A stretch of DNA of 15,314 nt from SLRI01 sp964460465 (lineage in GTDB: Bacteria > Pseudomonadota > Alphaproteobacteria > Geminicoccales > Geminicoccaceae), in NCBI GenBank assembly GCA_964460465.1, contig CAYWSB010000125.1, positions 1 to 15,314 of the forward strand. Direction: 5' to 3'. Both the position numbers and the translations under genes were made by a program. This document shows, one piece after another, positions 7,545 through 14,515 of this stretch (positions within the stretch are counted from its first letter, which is position 1; each line of letters starts with the position of its first letter). Under the pieces are notes generated by a model. It was not told the origin of the DNA, made no database searches, and saw only the letters and a list, made by a program, of their open reading frames with translations.

Positions 7545-8711
7545 ATGGCGCGGCACGAGGTCGTCGTCGTCGGGGCCGGCGTGCTCGGCCTCTGCACCGC
7601 GCTCGAGCTCGCCCGCTCCGGCCACCGCACGCTGCTGGTCGAGCGCGAGGCCGAGCCCGGTGCCGAGACCTCCGCCGCCTGGTTCCGCATCCTGCACGGC
7701 GGGCTGCGCTACCTGCAGCGGCTCGACCTCGTCCGCCACCGCCAGTCGATCGCCGCCCGGGCGGAGTGGCTGCGCCGCTATCCCGACCTGGTCGAGCCGC
7801 TGCCCTGCCTGATGCCCCTCTACGGCCGCGGCCTGAAGCGGCGGGCCGCCTTCCGCCCGGCCTTCCTGCTCGACACGCTGCTCGCCTTCGACCGCAACCG
7901 GGGCGTCGTTCCCGAGCGCCACCTGCCGGCCGGGCGCGTGCTCGACCGGGCGGCGACCCTGGCCCGCTATCCGGCCGTGCCGACGGAAGGTCTCGAGGGT
8001 GCCGCCCTCTGGCACGATGCGGTCGTGCCCGACGACCGGGCCCTGATCGCCCGCCTTGCCGCCGACACGAGGGCGGCCGGGGCCGAGATCCGGACCGGGA
8101 CCGAGGCGGTGGCGCTCGACGTCACCGACGGCCGGGTGCGCGGCCTCCGCGCGCGGGACGGCTGGACGGCGACCGCCGATGCCGTCGTGGTCACCGCCGG
8201 TCCCTGGAGCCGGACCCTGGTCGCCGGCTTCGACCGCGACCTGCCCGAGCTCTGCCGCCCGTCGCTCGCCTTCAACCTCCTGCTCGACCGGCCGCCCCCG
8301 GTGGCGGGCGGGCTGGCGGTGCAGGCGCCGCGACCGAATGCCCCGGTGCTGTTCCTCTATCCGCTCGAGGGCGGGACCTTCTGCGGCACGTGGCACCTCC
8401 CCTGGCCCGACCCGGTCCGCCGGCCGCAGCCCGACCCGGCTGCCATCCGCGCTTTTCTCGCCGACCTGAACGCGGCGGTGCCGTCGCTCGACGCCGGACC
8501 GCAGCACGTCCGCCGGGTCCTCGCCGGCCTCCTGCCCGCCGCCCGCGACGGCACCGCCGAGCTCGCCGACCGGCCGGTGCTGATCGACCACGCGGCGATC
8601 GGCGGGCCGCGGGGCCTGATCAGCGCCACCGACGTCAAGTTCACGACGGCACCCGCCCTGGCCCGGCGCATCCGCGCCCTGCTCGACCGCCAGCGGCCCG
8701 CGCCAGCCTAG
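7545..8711 (+). CDS. FAD-dependent oxidoreductase, glycerol-3-phosphate dehydrogenase (GlpD)-like, DAO family
   Basis: The 388-residue protein begins with a dinucleotide-binding strand VVVVGAGVLGLCTA (GxGxxG at 10-15, acidic end of strand two at Glu33). It then has the stretch TSAAWFRILHGGLRYL (42-57), which strongly resembles the FAD/substrate-site motif HGGLRYL of aerobic glycerol-3-phosphate dehydrogenases. TADAVVVTAGPWS and the closing ISATDVKFTTAPALA segment fit the DAO superfamily. It is shorter than E. coli GlpD (about 500 residues) and lacks the C-terminal helical domain, so a different polyol phosphate or alpha-hydroxy acid may be oxidised. The ATG at 7545 lies five bases after the asnB stop, indicating cotranscription. 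It precedes fkbH, which also handles a three-carbon glycolytic unit; a shared C3 pathway is inferred. Confidence 0.82.
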   Translation: MARHEVVVVGAGVLGLCTALELARSGHRTLLVEREAEPGAETSAAWFRILHGGLRYLQRLDLVRHRQSIAARAEWLRRYPDLVEPLPCLMPLYGRGLKRRAAFRPAFLLDTLLAFDRNRGVVPERHLPAGRVLDRAATLARYPAVPTEGLEGAALWHDAVVPDDRALIARLAADTRAAGAEIRTGTEAVALDVTDGRVRGLRARDGWTATADAVVVTAGPWSRTLVAGFDRDLPELCRPSLAFNLLLDRPPPVAGGLAVQAPRPNAPVLFLYPLEGGTFCGTWHLPWPDPVRRPQPDPAAIRAFLADLNAAVPSLDAGPQHVRRVLAGLLPAARDGTAELADRPVLIDHAAIGGPRGLISATDVKFTTAPALARRIRALLDRQRPAPA

Positions 8712-8837
8712 GCAAAGGCAGCGGTGGCGATCTTGACGTCGGCACCCAAATCGAGGAAGCCGGGCGCGCGTCGCCGCCCCGGCGACCGGCTCAACCCCGG
8801 CCGGGGCTCGTCGGACCGCAACCTTTGGACCTGCTCG

Positions 8838-10745
8838 ATGACCGACGACCTGCGCGACCGCCTCGCGGCGGCAACCGATCGAGGCGGCCTTCTGGCCTGC
8901 GTCGCCGGCCGCGAGCCGCACGCCCTGACCGCGCGCGAGGCCGAGCGCATCGCCCGTCGGCTGGCCGAGCTGGCCCCGCCGGCCGACCTCAGGCTGCTCT
9001 TCCTCGGCAACCACACCCTCGATGCGCTGGCCCGGACGGCGGCCGCGGCCGCGCTCTGCCGCGGCGTCTTGGTCGAGTGCCGAGTCGGCCCGTTCGACCA
9101 GCACGTGCAGATGCTGCTCGACCCGGCCCTCGGCCTCGCCGCCTTCGACCCGCAGGCGATCTTCCTCTCGCTCGACCTCGAGCGCCTGCTGCCGGCTCTG
9201 CCGGCCGGCCTCGCCGGCCTTGCGGCCGCGGCGCGCAGGCGGCTGGTCGACGAGGCGCTGCAGGCTATCGTCGACTGGGTCGAGCTCGCCAAGGCGCGCA
9301 GCACGGCCACGCTCCTGGTCGGCAATTTCTGGCGACCGCGCCGCGCCCATCTGGGTCTCGCCGACGCCAAGCTCGAGGGTGGCGAGGCCGCCCTCTACGG
9401 CATGCTGAACGCGCGGCTGCTCGACGCCTTCGCCGCCGACCCCCGGGTCTACGTGGTCGATGTCGACCATGCGGTGGCGAGCACCGGGCGCGATGCCGCC
9501 AGCGACCCGCGCATGGCGTTCCTGGCCAAGCTCGCCTGGGCCGAGGCGGCGCTGCCGGGCCTGGCCGACCTGCTCGCCCGCTACGTGGCGGGCCTCGTCC
9601 TGCCGCCCAGGAAATGCCTCGTCCTCGACCTCGACAACACGCTCTGGGGCGGCGTGCTCGGCGAGGAGGGGCCCGACGGCATCCGCATCGCCGAGGGCGA
9701 CCCCGTGGGCGAGGCCTTCCGCGCCTTCCAGCGGGCGATCATCGGCATCAGGCAGCGCGGCCTCCTGCTCGCCGCCTGCAGCAAGAACAACCCGGGCGAT
9801 GTGGAGGAGGTGTTCCGGCTGCGCACCGACATGCCGCTGAAGCTCGCCGACTTCGCCGCCAGGCGGATCAACTGGCAGCCGAAGCACGACAACATCAAGG
9901 CGATCGCCGCCGAGCTCAACATCGGCACCGACAGCCTGGTCTTCGTCGACGACAATCCGGCCGAATGCGAGCTGGTCCGCCAGATGCTGCCCGAGGTCGA
10001 GGTGGTGCAGCTGCCGAAGGACCCCTCCGGCTATGCGGCACTGCTCCTCGACCTGCCGTCGCTCGAGCGGCTCGCCATTGCCGCCGAGGACCGGCGCAAG
10101 ACCGAGCAGTACCGGGAGCAGGCCGAGCGCGAGGCGGCACGGGCGGTCGTCGGCACCGACATGCAGGCCTATCTGGCCAGCCTCGGCACCGAGGCCACGA
10201 TCTGGCCCGCCACCCGGGCGGAGCTGACCCGGGTGCACCAGCTCTTCGCCAAGACCAACCAGTTCAACCTGACGACCAAGCGCTACCAGCCGGCCGACGT
10301 CGAGCGCTTCATCGCGGCAGCCGAGTGGCATCTCGAGGTCGTCAGTGCCAAGGACCGCTTCGGCGAGCTCGGGATCATCGCGGCCCTGCTGCTCGAGCGG
10401 CGTGGCCCCGACCTCGTGCTCGACAGCCTGGTGATGAGCTGCAGGGCCATGGGCCGCAGCATCGAGACGGTGATCGCCAACCGGATCAAGGCCATCGCCC
10501 GCGCCGAGCGGCCGGCCGGCCGGCTGCTGGCCGAGTTCCGCCCGACCGCCAAGAACAAGCCCGCGGCCGACTTCCTCGAGCGCCAGGGCTTCGCGCTGGT
10601 GCGCACCGACGACGCCGGCAACCGCCACTACGCGCTGGCGATCGCCGCGGCCGCCGACCTGCCGGTGCCCGAGATCGCCGTCCACCTGCCCACAGGCACC
10701 CCGGCAAGAGAAGGAGCAAGGACGCTTGAACCCGAAATTGGCTGA
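8838..10745 (+). CDS. FkbH-family protein (HAD-type glyceryl transferase/phosphatase, glyceryl-S-ACP synthesis)
   Basis: The 635-residue protein has the FkbH layout. There is an N-terminal SGNH-like region (about 50-250), then a HAD domain whose motif I is DLDNT (264-268, with Asp264 and Asp266 as nucleophile and acid/base). CSKNN (314-318) and the acidic motif VDDNPAE (370-376) follow. The C-terminal GNAT-like region (about 440-610) contains TNQFNLTTKRY and DRFGELGII. Characterised relatives such as OzmB take D-1,3-bisphosphoglycerate, load phosphoglycerate onto an ACP and dephosphorylate it to D-glyceryl-S-ACP. The ATG at 8838 was preferred over an in-frame GTG at 8724, which would add 38 basic, unconserved residues. 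Its last 20 bases overlap the ACP gene, its likely partner. No polyketide synthase is in the window, so the glyceryl unit may be meant for a glycan or lipid. Confidence 0.9.
   Translation: MTDDLRDRLAAATDRGGLLACVAGREPHALTAREAERIARRLAELAPPADLRLLFLGNHTLDALARTAAAAALCRGVLVECRVGPFDQHVQMLLDPALGLAAFDPQAIFLSLDLERLLPALPAGLAGLAAAARRRLVDEALQAIVDWVELAKARSTATLLVGNFWRPRRAHLGLADAKLEGGEAALYGMLNARLLDAFAADPRVYVVDVDHAVASTGRDAASDPRMAFLAKLAWAEAALPGLADLLARYVAGLVLPPRKCLVLDLDNTLWGGVLGEEGPDGIRIAEGDPVGEAFRAFQRAIIGIRQRGLLLAACSKNNPGDVEEVFRLRTDMPLKLADFAARRINWQPKHDNIKAIAAELNIGTDSLVFVDDNPAECELVRQMLPEVEVVQLPKDPSGYAALLLDLPSLERLAIAAEDRRKTEQYREQAEREAARAVVGTDMQAYLASLGTEATIWPATRAELTRVHQLFAKTNQFNLTTKRYQPADVERFIAAAEWHLEVVSAKDRFGELGIIAALLLERRGPDLVLDSLVMSCRAMGRSIETVIANRIKAIARAERPAGRLLAEFRPTAKNKPAADFLERQGFALVRTDDAGNRHYALAIAAAADLPVPEIAVHLPTGTPAREGARTLEPEIG
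10711..10716 (+). promoter_or_regulatory. Ribosome binding site for the ACP gene
   Basis: AAGGAG lies nine bases before the TTG at 10726, inside the end of fkbH. It is among the clearest Shine-Dalgarno matches in the window, and it supports the rare TTG start over the in-frame ATG at 10750. Confidence 0.65.
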
Positions 10746-10959
10746 GCTGATGGCCGACATCCTCGACGTGAAGCCCGCCGAGATCACCCCCGGGACCGTC
10801 CGCGACGGGCATCCGACCTGGGATTCCTTCAATCATCTCCGCCTGATGACGGCGATCGAGGAGGAGTTCGGCATCCAGTTCTCGATGGACGAGATCGAGG
10901 GCATCGAGACGGCGGGCCAGCTCGACGCGCTGCTCTCCACCCACCAGGCCGCCGCCTGA
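10726..10959 (+). CDS. Acyl carrier protein
   Basis: This 77-residue acidic protein has the ACP fold signature: helix one (KLAELMADILDV), a loop, then WDSFNHLRLM, where Ser34 in the DSF triplet is the expected 4'-phosphopantetheine attachment site. Helix two (LRLMTAIEEEFGIQFS) and a C-terminal helix (TAGQLDALLSTH) follow. It carries acyl groups as thioesters in the cytoplasm. The gene starts at a TTG inside the end of fkbH (20-base overlap), preceded by AAGGAG, so translation is probably coupled. The phenylalanine in DSF, where many fatty-acid ACPs have leucine, is common in specialised stand-alone ACPs. Glyceryl-ACP made by FkbH is the likely cargo (inference). It ends 15 bases from the stop of the convergent hotdog-SDR gene. 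Confidence 0.92.
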   Translation: MNPKLAELMADILDVKPAEITPGTVRDGHPTWDSFNHLRLMTAIEEEFGIQFSMDEIEGIETAGQLDALLSTHQAAA

Positions 10960-10974
10960 GGCCCACTCCGGCCG

Positions 10975-12603
10975 TCAAGCGAACGGCGGCTCGCCCAGGT
11001 TGAGCACCACCTGCTGCCCGCTCATCCCCCGGGCCCAGTCCGACGCCAGGTAGACCATCGCCTGCGCCACCTCGATCGGCTCGAGATTGCGCTTCATCGC
11101 CCGGGCGGTGCCGGCCCGCCGGACGAAGTCCGTGGGGATCGAGGCGAGCAGGTCCGTCTCGGTCATCGCCGGGACCACGAGATTGACCTGGATGTTGTCC
11201 CGCGCGACCTCGATCGCGAGGCTCCGCGTGTAGCCCTCGACCGCGCTTTTGGCGGCGATGTACTTGCCCTGCCCCCTGACCGGCAGGTGCGTCGCGATAC
11301 TCGAGACGTTGACGATCCGCCCGCCACCCCGCGCCCGGAGGTGCGGCAGGGCCGACCGGCAGCAGGCGTGCAGCCCCCTGAGCGAGACGGCGAGCTCCCG
11401 GTCGAGCTCGTCCCAGCCCAGCGTCTCGAGCGGCGCCGGGCTGAAATCCATGACCGCGTTGTTGACCAGGACGTCGAGCCCGCCCGTGGCCGCGACCACA
11501 GCCGCGAAGAACGCCGCCACCGCCGCCTCGTCGCGGATGTCGCAGCCGAGCGCCACAGCCTCGCCGCCGGCCGCCTCGATGTCCGCCACGATCGCCGCCG
11601 CATCCGCCGCCCCGCGGAAATAGTGCACGACCACGCGGCAACCGTGCATCGCGAAGAGCTTGGCCGCCGTCTCGCCGATGCCGCGGCTGGCGCCGATCAC
11701 CACCACCGTCCGGCCGGCGAGCCCGAGGCCCAGATGCCGCTCGCGGATCTCGGCCGCCCCGGGCATGCGCCTGGGCGGCGGATTGACCAGCGCCCGGATC
11801 TCGCCCTCGGCCAGCCGTGCCCCCGCGGCCGCGACCGCGACCTCGGCGATCAGCGTCTCGCTCGCCACCGAGGCCTTGGCCACCCGCCCCTCGAGCACCG
11901 CCGGCACGCCCGCCCCGAGGTCCTGCGCGAACGCCAGGGCGAAGCTCGTGAAGGTCGCCCGCCGCCCGGGCAGCCGCATCCCCACCAGGGTCGAGAGCAG
12001 CAGCACCGCCTGCAGGTTGGCGCAGACCGGCAGCGCCCGATCGAGCCCGACCAGCCGGGCCAGGGCCGCGCTCGTCGCCGGCGTCACCCGGAACGGCAGC
12101 GCCGCCGTGGCCCCGGCGAGCTCGTCCGGCCCGCGGTCCAGCTCCTCGACCGGTGCGGTGAGCAGGCAGCCGTCCGCCGCCCCGTCCGCCGACCCGGCAC
12201 CATCGGGCGCAGGCGCACCCGGCAGGCGGCGCAGGACACCCGTGACGCCGAGCACCCGCCGGCCGCCCGCCACCTCGGTCCACTCGGCCTCGATCGCCGC
12301 CTCGCCGGTGCTTGGGCCCTCCGCCGGCACCGGCCGGACCGTCAGCCGCAGCTCGGTCCCGAGCCGCATCGGCGCCTCGAACCGGCCCCTGAGCTGCCGC
12401 CAGGAGAGCACCGCATCCGGCTCCAGGGCCTGCAGCCGGGCCAGGAACGCCACCGCCGCCATGCCGTGCGCCACCCGCTCGCGGTAGCGGCTGCGCCGCG
12501 CGAAGGCCGCATCCAGGTGCAGCGCGTTGCGGTCGCCGGTGAGCGCCGCGAAGGCCTCGACCATCGCCGCGTCGATCCGAAAGGTCAGGCTGGTCTCGCG
12601 CAC
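10975..12603 (-). CDS. Fusion of double-hotdog (MaoC-like) dehydratase and short-chain dehydrogenase/reductase
   Basis: The 542-residue protein has three regions. Residues 1-128 form a MaoC-like hotdog domain with the hydratase signature (Asp24, Asn26, His29, then AHGM at 46-49). Residues 155-275 look like a second, degenerate hotdog domain. Residues 297-542 form a classical SDR with GASRGIG (304-310), NNA (381-383), Ser434, Tyr448 and Lys452 (YIAAK). It could reduce a 3-keto and dehydrate a 3-hydroxy acyl thioester, presumably on the ACP encoded next door or on CoA. The second hotdog lacks an obvious catalytic Asp/His pair and may be structural. I chose the GTG at 12603 because GGAGGG lies eight bases upstream; the frame runs on to 12714 but that extension is arginine-rich. 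It converges on the ACP gene. Confidence 0.87.
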   Translation of the reverse strand: MRETSLTFRIDAAMVEAFAALTGDRNALHLDAAFARRSRYRERVAHGMAAVAFLARLQALEPDAVLSWRQLRGRFEAPMRLGTELRLTVRPVPAEGPSTGEAAIEAEWTEVAGGRRVLGVTGVLRRLPGAPAPDGAGSADGAADGCLLTAPVEELDRGPDELAGATAALPFRVTPATSAALARLVGLDRALPVCANLQAVLLLSTLVGMRLPGRRATFTSFALAFAQDLGAGVPAVLEGRVAKASVASETLIAEVAVAAAGARLAEGEIRALVNPPPRRMPGAAEIRERHLGLGLAGRTVVVIGASRGIGETAAKLFAMHGCRVVVHYFRGAADAAAIVADIEAAGGEAVALGCDIRDEAAVAAFFAAVVAATGGLDVLVNNAVMDFSPAPLETLGWDELDRELAVSLRGLHACCRSALPHLRARGGGRIVNVSSIATHLPVRGQGKYIAAKSAVEGYTRSLAIEVARDNIQVNLVVPAMTETDLLASIPTDFVRRAGTARAMKRNLEPIEVAQAMVYLASDWARGMSGQQVVLNLGEPPFA

Positions 12604-12749
12604 GCTCGGGGCCCTCCAAAGCCGCCCCGGCCGGATAGCGCCTCCGCACCGGCGCCGCCAGCCCGAACGCCGCTGGTCTATCCTGTTGGGCAAGACCACC
12701 GAATGATGATACAACTATTGCGTTAGATCGAGCCACCGACGGGGAAGGC
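12604..12749. promoter_or_regulatory. Divergent promoter region between hotdog-SDR and glycosyltransferase genes
   Basis: This 146-base region is AT-richer around 12695-12725 than its surroundings, as expected for promoters. On the plus strand TTGGGC (12686-12691) and TACAAC (12710-12715), 18 bases apart, are a weak sigma-70-like pair for the glycosyltransferase. GGGGAAGG (12741-12748) is its ribosome site, unusually close to the ATG. No convincing pair was found on the minus strand. Confidence 0.35.
12612..12617 (-). promoter_or_regulatory. Ribosome binding site fixing the GTG start of the hotdog-SDR gene
   Basis: GGAGGG on the minus strand lies eight bases before the GTG at 12603. It decides the start against the longer in-frame extension to 12714. 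Confidence 0.65.
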
Positions 12750-13958
12750 ATGCGGCTGCTCTTCGTGACCTACGAGTACCCGCCGCTCGGCGGCGGCGGC
12801 GGCGTCGCCTGCCGCGACGTGGCGGTCGCCCTCGCCCGCCGCCACGAGGTCCACGTCCTCACCTCCGGCATGCCGGACCTGCCCCCCGCCGCCGTCGCGG
12901 ACGGCGTGCGGGTCTGGCGCGCCCCGGTCTGGGGCCGCCGCTCGCGCACCCGGGCCTCCATCGCCTCGCTGCTCACCTTCCACCCCGCCGGCCTCCACCT
13001 CGGCGACCGGCTCTGCCGGGCCCACGATTTCGACCTCGTCGCCTCCTGGTTCGTCGTCCCCTCGGGCACCGTCGGCCACCGCCTCGCCCGCCGCTTCGCC
13101 CTGCCGCACAGCCTGCACATCATGGGCAGCGACGTCTGGGGCCCCGCCATGTGGTACGCCCCGCCCAGGAACCCCCTGCTCGGCCCCGTCGTCCGCCGCC
13201 TCCTCACGGCCGCCGACCTCCGCACCGCCCCCTCCCGCGACCTGGCGCAAAAGGCCCAGGGCCACCACCGCTGCACCGCCCCCGTCGCCATCGTCCCGCA
13301 CGGCGTCGACCCTTGGCCCGGCCCCCTGCCGACCAGGACCGAAGCCGGCCCCGTCCGCCTCGTCACCCTGGCCAGGCTCATCGCCAGGAAGCAGCTCGGG
13401 ACCCTGCTCGAGGCCCTGGCCAGCCTCCCCGACCTCGACCTCCACCTCACCGTCACGGGCGACGGCCCCGACCGCCCCCGCCTCGAGGCCCTGGCGCAGA
13501 GCCTCGGCCTCGCCCCCCGCGTCACGTTCACCGGCTTCGTCGACGAGCCCACCAAGCACGCCACCCTGGCCCGGAGCGACCTCTTCGTGCTCCCGTCCAG
13601 CCACGAAGGCTTCGGCCTCGTCTATGTCGAGGCCATGCACCACGGCCTCCCCGTCATCGCCGGCACCGAAGGCGGCCAGGCCGACTTCCTCGAGGACGGC
13701 AGGACCGGCCGCCTCGTCCCCCCGGGCACTGTGCAGCCCCTCGCCGACGCCATCCGCCACCTCGCCGCGGACCCCGCCGCCCGCGCCCGCATCGCCCGCC
13801 ACAACCGCGAGGCCGCCAGCCGTCTCACCGTCGCAGCCGCCGCCCAACGCTACGAGCAGCTCTTCGAGGCCACCCGGCACCGCCACCACGAAGCCCGCAG
13901 CAACGCCTCCGGCCCGGCCACCCGCCCCGCCCTGCCTGCCCCGACGCGCCACGCTTGA
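12750..13958 (+). CDS. Glycosyltransferase family 4 (GT-B fold)
   Basis: The 402-residue protein has the two-domain GT-B plan. The N-terminal acceptor domain opens with FVTYEYPPLGGGGGVACRDV (5-24), the glycine-rich loop typical of GT4. The C-terminal donor domain (about 200-370) has the VTLARLIARKQ segment, GDGPDRPRLE and the EX7E motif in HEGFGLVYVE (Glu286 and Glu294), which binds the nucleotide-sugar diphosphate. It is a retaining, cytoplasmic, membrane-associated enzyme that adds one sugar to a lipid-linked or other acceptor; donor and acceptor are not predictable. The last 25 or so residues are a low-complexity Pro/Ala/Arg tail. Codons ending in C appear unusually frequent (many CCC and GCC), a visual impression, not a count. 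It is the only glycosyltransferase in the window. Confidence 0.92.
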   Translation: MRLLFVTYEYPPLGGGGGVACRDVAVALARRHEVHVLTSGMPDLPPAAVADGVRVWRAPVWGRRSRTRASIASLLTFHPAGLHLGDRLCRAHDFDLVASWFVVPSGTVGHRLARRFALPHSLHIMGSDVWGPAMWYAPPRNPLLGPVVRRLLTAADLRTAPSRDLAQKAQGHHRCTAPVAIVPHGVDPWPGPLPTRTEAGPVRLVTLARLIARKQLGTLLEALASLPDLDLHLTVTGDGPDRPRLEALAQSLGLAPRVTFTGFVDEPTKHATLARSDLFVLPSSHEGFGLVYVEAMHHGLPVIAGTEGGQADFLEDGRTGRLVPPGTVQPLADAIRHLAADPAARARIARHNREAASRLTVAAAAQRYEQLFEATRHRHHEARSNASGPATRPALPAPTRHA

Positions 13959-13982
13959 TCCGCAACCCGAAAGCGGCAATCC

Positions 13983-14014
13983 TCCCCCCAGCACAAACGC
14001 CCAGGGGGGGGGAG
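13983..14014 (+). promoter_or_regulatory. Inverted repeat enclosing the NIPSNAP ribosome binding site
   Basis: CTCCCCCC (13983-13990) can pair with GGGGGGAG (14007-14014) across a 16-base loop. The right arm is the Shine-Dalgarno region for the ATG at 14017, so the hairpin would hide it. The arms include a run of eight G residues (14005-14012). It could instead help end transcription of the glycosyltransferase gene, but no T-run follows. Confidence 0.4.
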
Positions 14015-14016
14015 CC

Positions 14017-14343
14017 ATGATCCACGAGCTGCGCATCTACCACTGCCAACCCGGCAAGCTCCCCGCCCTCCTCGACCGCTTCGCCACCATCACGCTGCCC
14101 ATCTGGGACCGCTTCGGCATCCGCCAGGCCGGCTTCTGGACCACCGCCATCGGCGAGAGCAACCAGCAGCTCCTCTACCTCCTCGCCTGGGAATCCCTGG
14201 CCGAGCGCGAGCAGAAATGGACCGCCTTCATGAACGACCCCGAATGGCAAGCCAAACGCGCCGAAACCGAAAAAAACGGCCCCCTCCTCACCCACGTCTC
14301 GAACCAGATCCTCCAGCCGACGAGCTTCTCGTCGGTAAAGTGA
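14017..14343 (+). CDS. NIPSNAP family protein
   Basis: The 108-residue protein is a small alpha/beta (dimeric ferredoxin-like) NIPSNAP domain. Family features are the N-terminal MIHELRIYHCQPGKLPALL, the central segment IRQAGFWTTAIGESNQQLLYLLAWESLAEREQKW, and the C-terminal SNQILQPTSFS. Bacterial members are common single-domain proteins of unknown biochemical function; some relatives act in small-molecule catabolism or as stress proteins, so no specific reaction can be given. It follows the glycosyltransferase by 58 bases and may be cotranscribed. The start is the ATG right after a G-rich ribosome site that lies in a potential hairpin. Its last 16 codons are repeated at 15097-15147 behind a toxin-antitoxin operon, with mostly synonymous differences. 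Confidence 0.88.
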   Translation: MIHELRIYHCQPGKLPALLDRFATITLPIWDRFGIRQAGFWTTAIGESNQQLLYLLAWESLAEREQKWTAFMNDPEWQAKRAETEKNGPLLTHVSNQILQPTSFSSVK

Positions 14344-14395
14344 AGGAGGAGAAGGAAGATGGCGGGGAGGCTGGCCTCCCCACCGGCCCCACCAG
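14293..14395 (+). repeat. Direct repeat copy 1: NIPSNAP 3' end plus palindromic element
   Basis: This copy starts at the histidine codon 16 residues before the NIPSNAP stop and runs past the stop. It includes the palindrome GGGGAGGC-TG-GCCTCCCC (14364-14381). By my count, its 51-base coding part (to the stop) matches copy 2 at 42 positions, and the 37 bases at 14359-14395 match at 36. AAGGAGG just after the stop and an ATG at 14359 create a 17-codon open frame; I do not call it a gene. Confidence 0.85.
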
Positions 14396-14473
14396 TAATT
14401 TTGGGGTGGTGATGGCTGAGATGGCGGTCCGAGGATCGCGGGATGTGAGGTGCCCCGGCGTGACCTTGTCCAT

Positions 14474-14509
14474 CCCCGCTTGATCGCGGCGGGGCCTGAT
14501 GGTATATAC
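14474..14509 (+). promoter_or_regulatory. Promoter and candidate autoregulatory operator of brnTA
   Basis: TTGATC (14480-14485) and TATATA (14503-14508), 17 bases apart, form a good sigma-70-type promoter. Transcription would start near the brnT ATG (14516), so the mRNA would be leaderless or nearly so. Two palindromes overlap it: CCCCGC-N9-GCGGGG (14474-14494) around the -35 box, and GTATATAC (14502-14509) over the -10 box. BrnA antitoxins are known to repress their own promoter, so either could be the operator (inference). Confidence 0.5.
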
Positions 14510-14515
14510 AATTTG

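Noticed and set aside
7311..10832. A minus-strand open frame of about 1170 codons, antisense to the asnB end, oxidoreductase, fkbH and acp.
   Set aside because: Its translation is a low-complexity mix of Gly, Arg, Glu, Gln and His with no recognisable motif. It arises because GC-rich genes lack stop codons in other frames, and the sense-strand proteins are clearly real.
14364..14381. The perfect palindrome as an intrinsic terminator of the NIPSNAP gene.
   Set aside because: The two-base loop is too tight for a normal terminator, and no T-run follows directly; AATTTT appears only about 16 bases later. A repeat element explains its two copies better.
14359..14412. A 17-codon frame after a good Shine-Dalgarno sequence, as a small protein gene.
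   Set aside because: It lies wholly on the palindromic repeat, and the two copies diverge right after the shared core. The shared residues may simply reflect the repeat.
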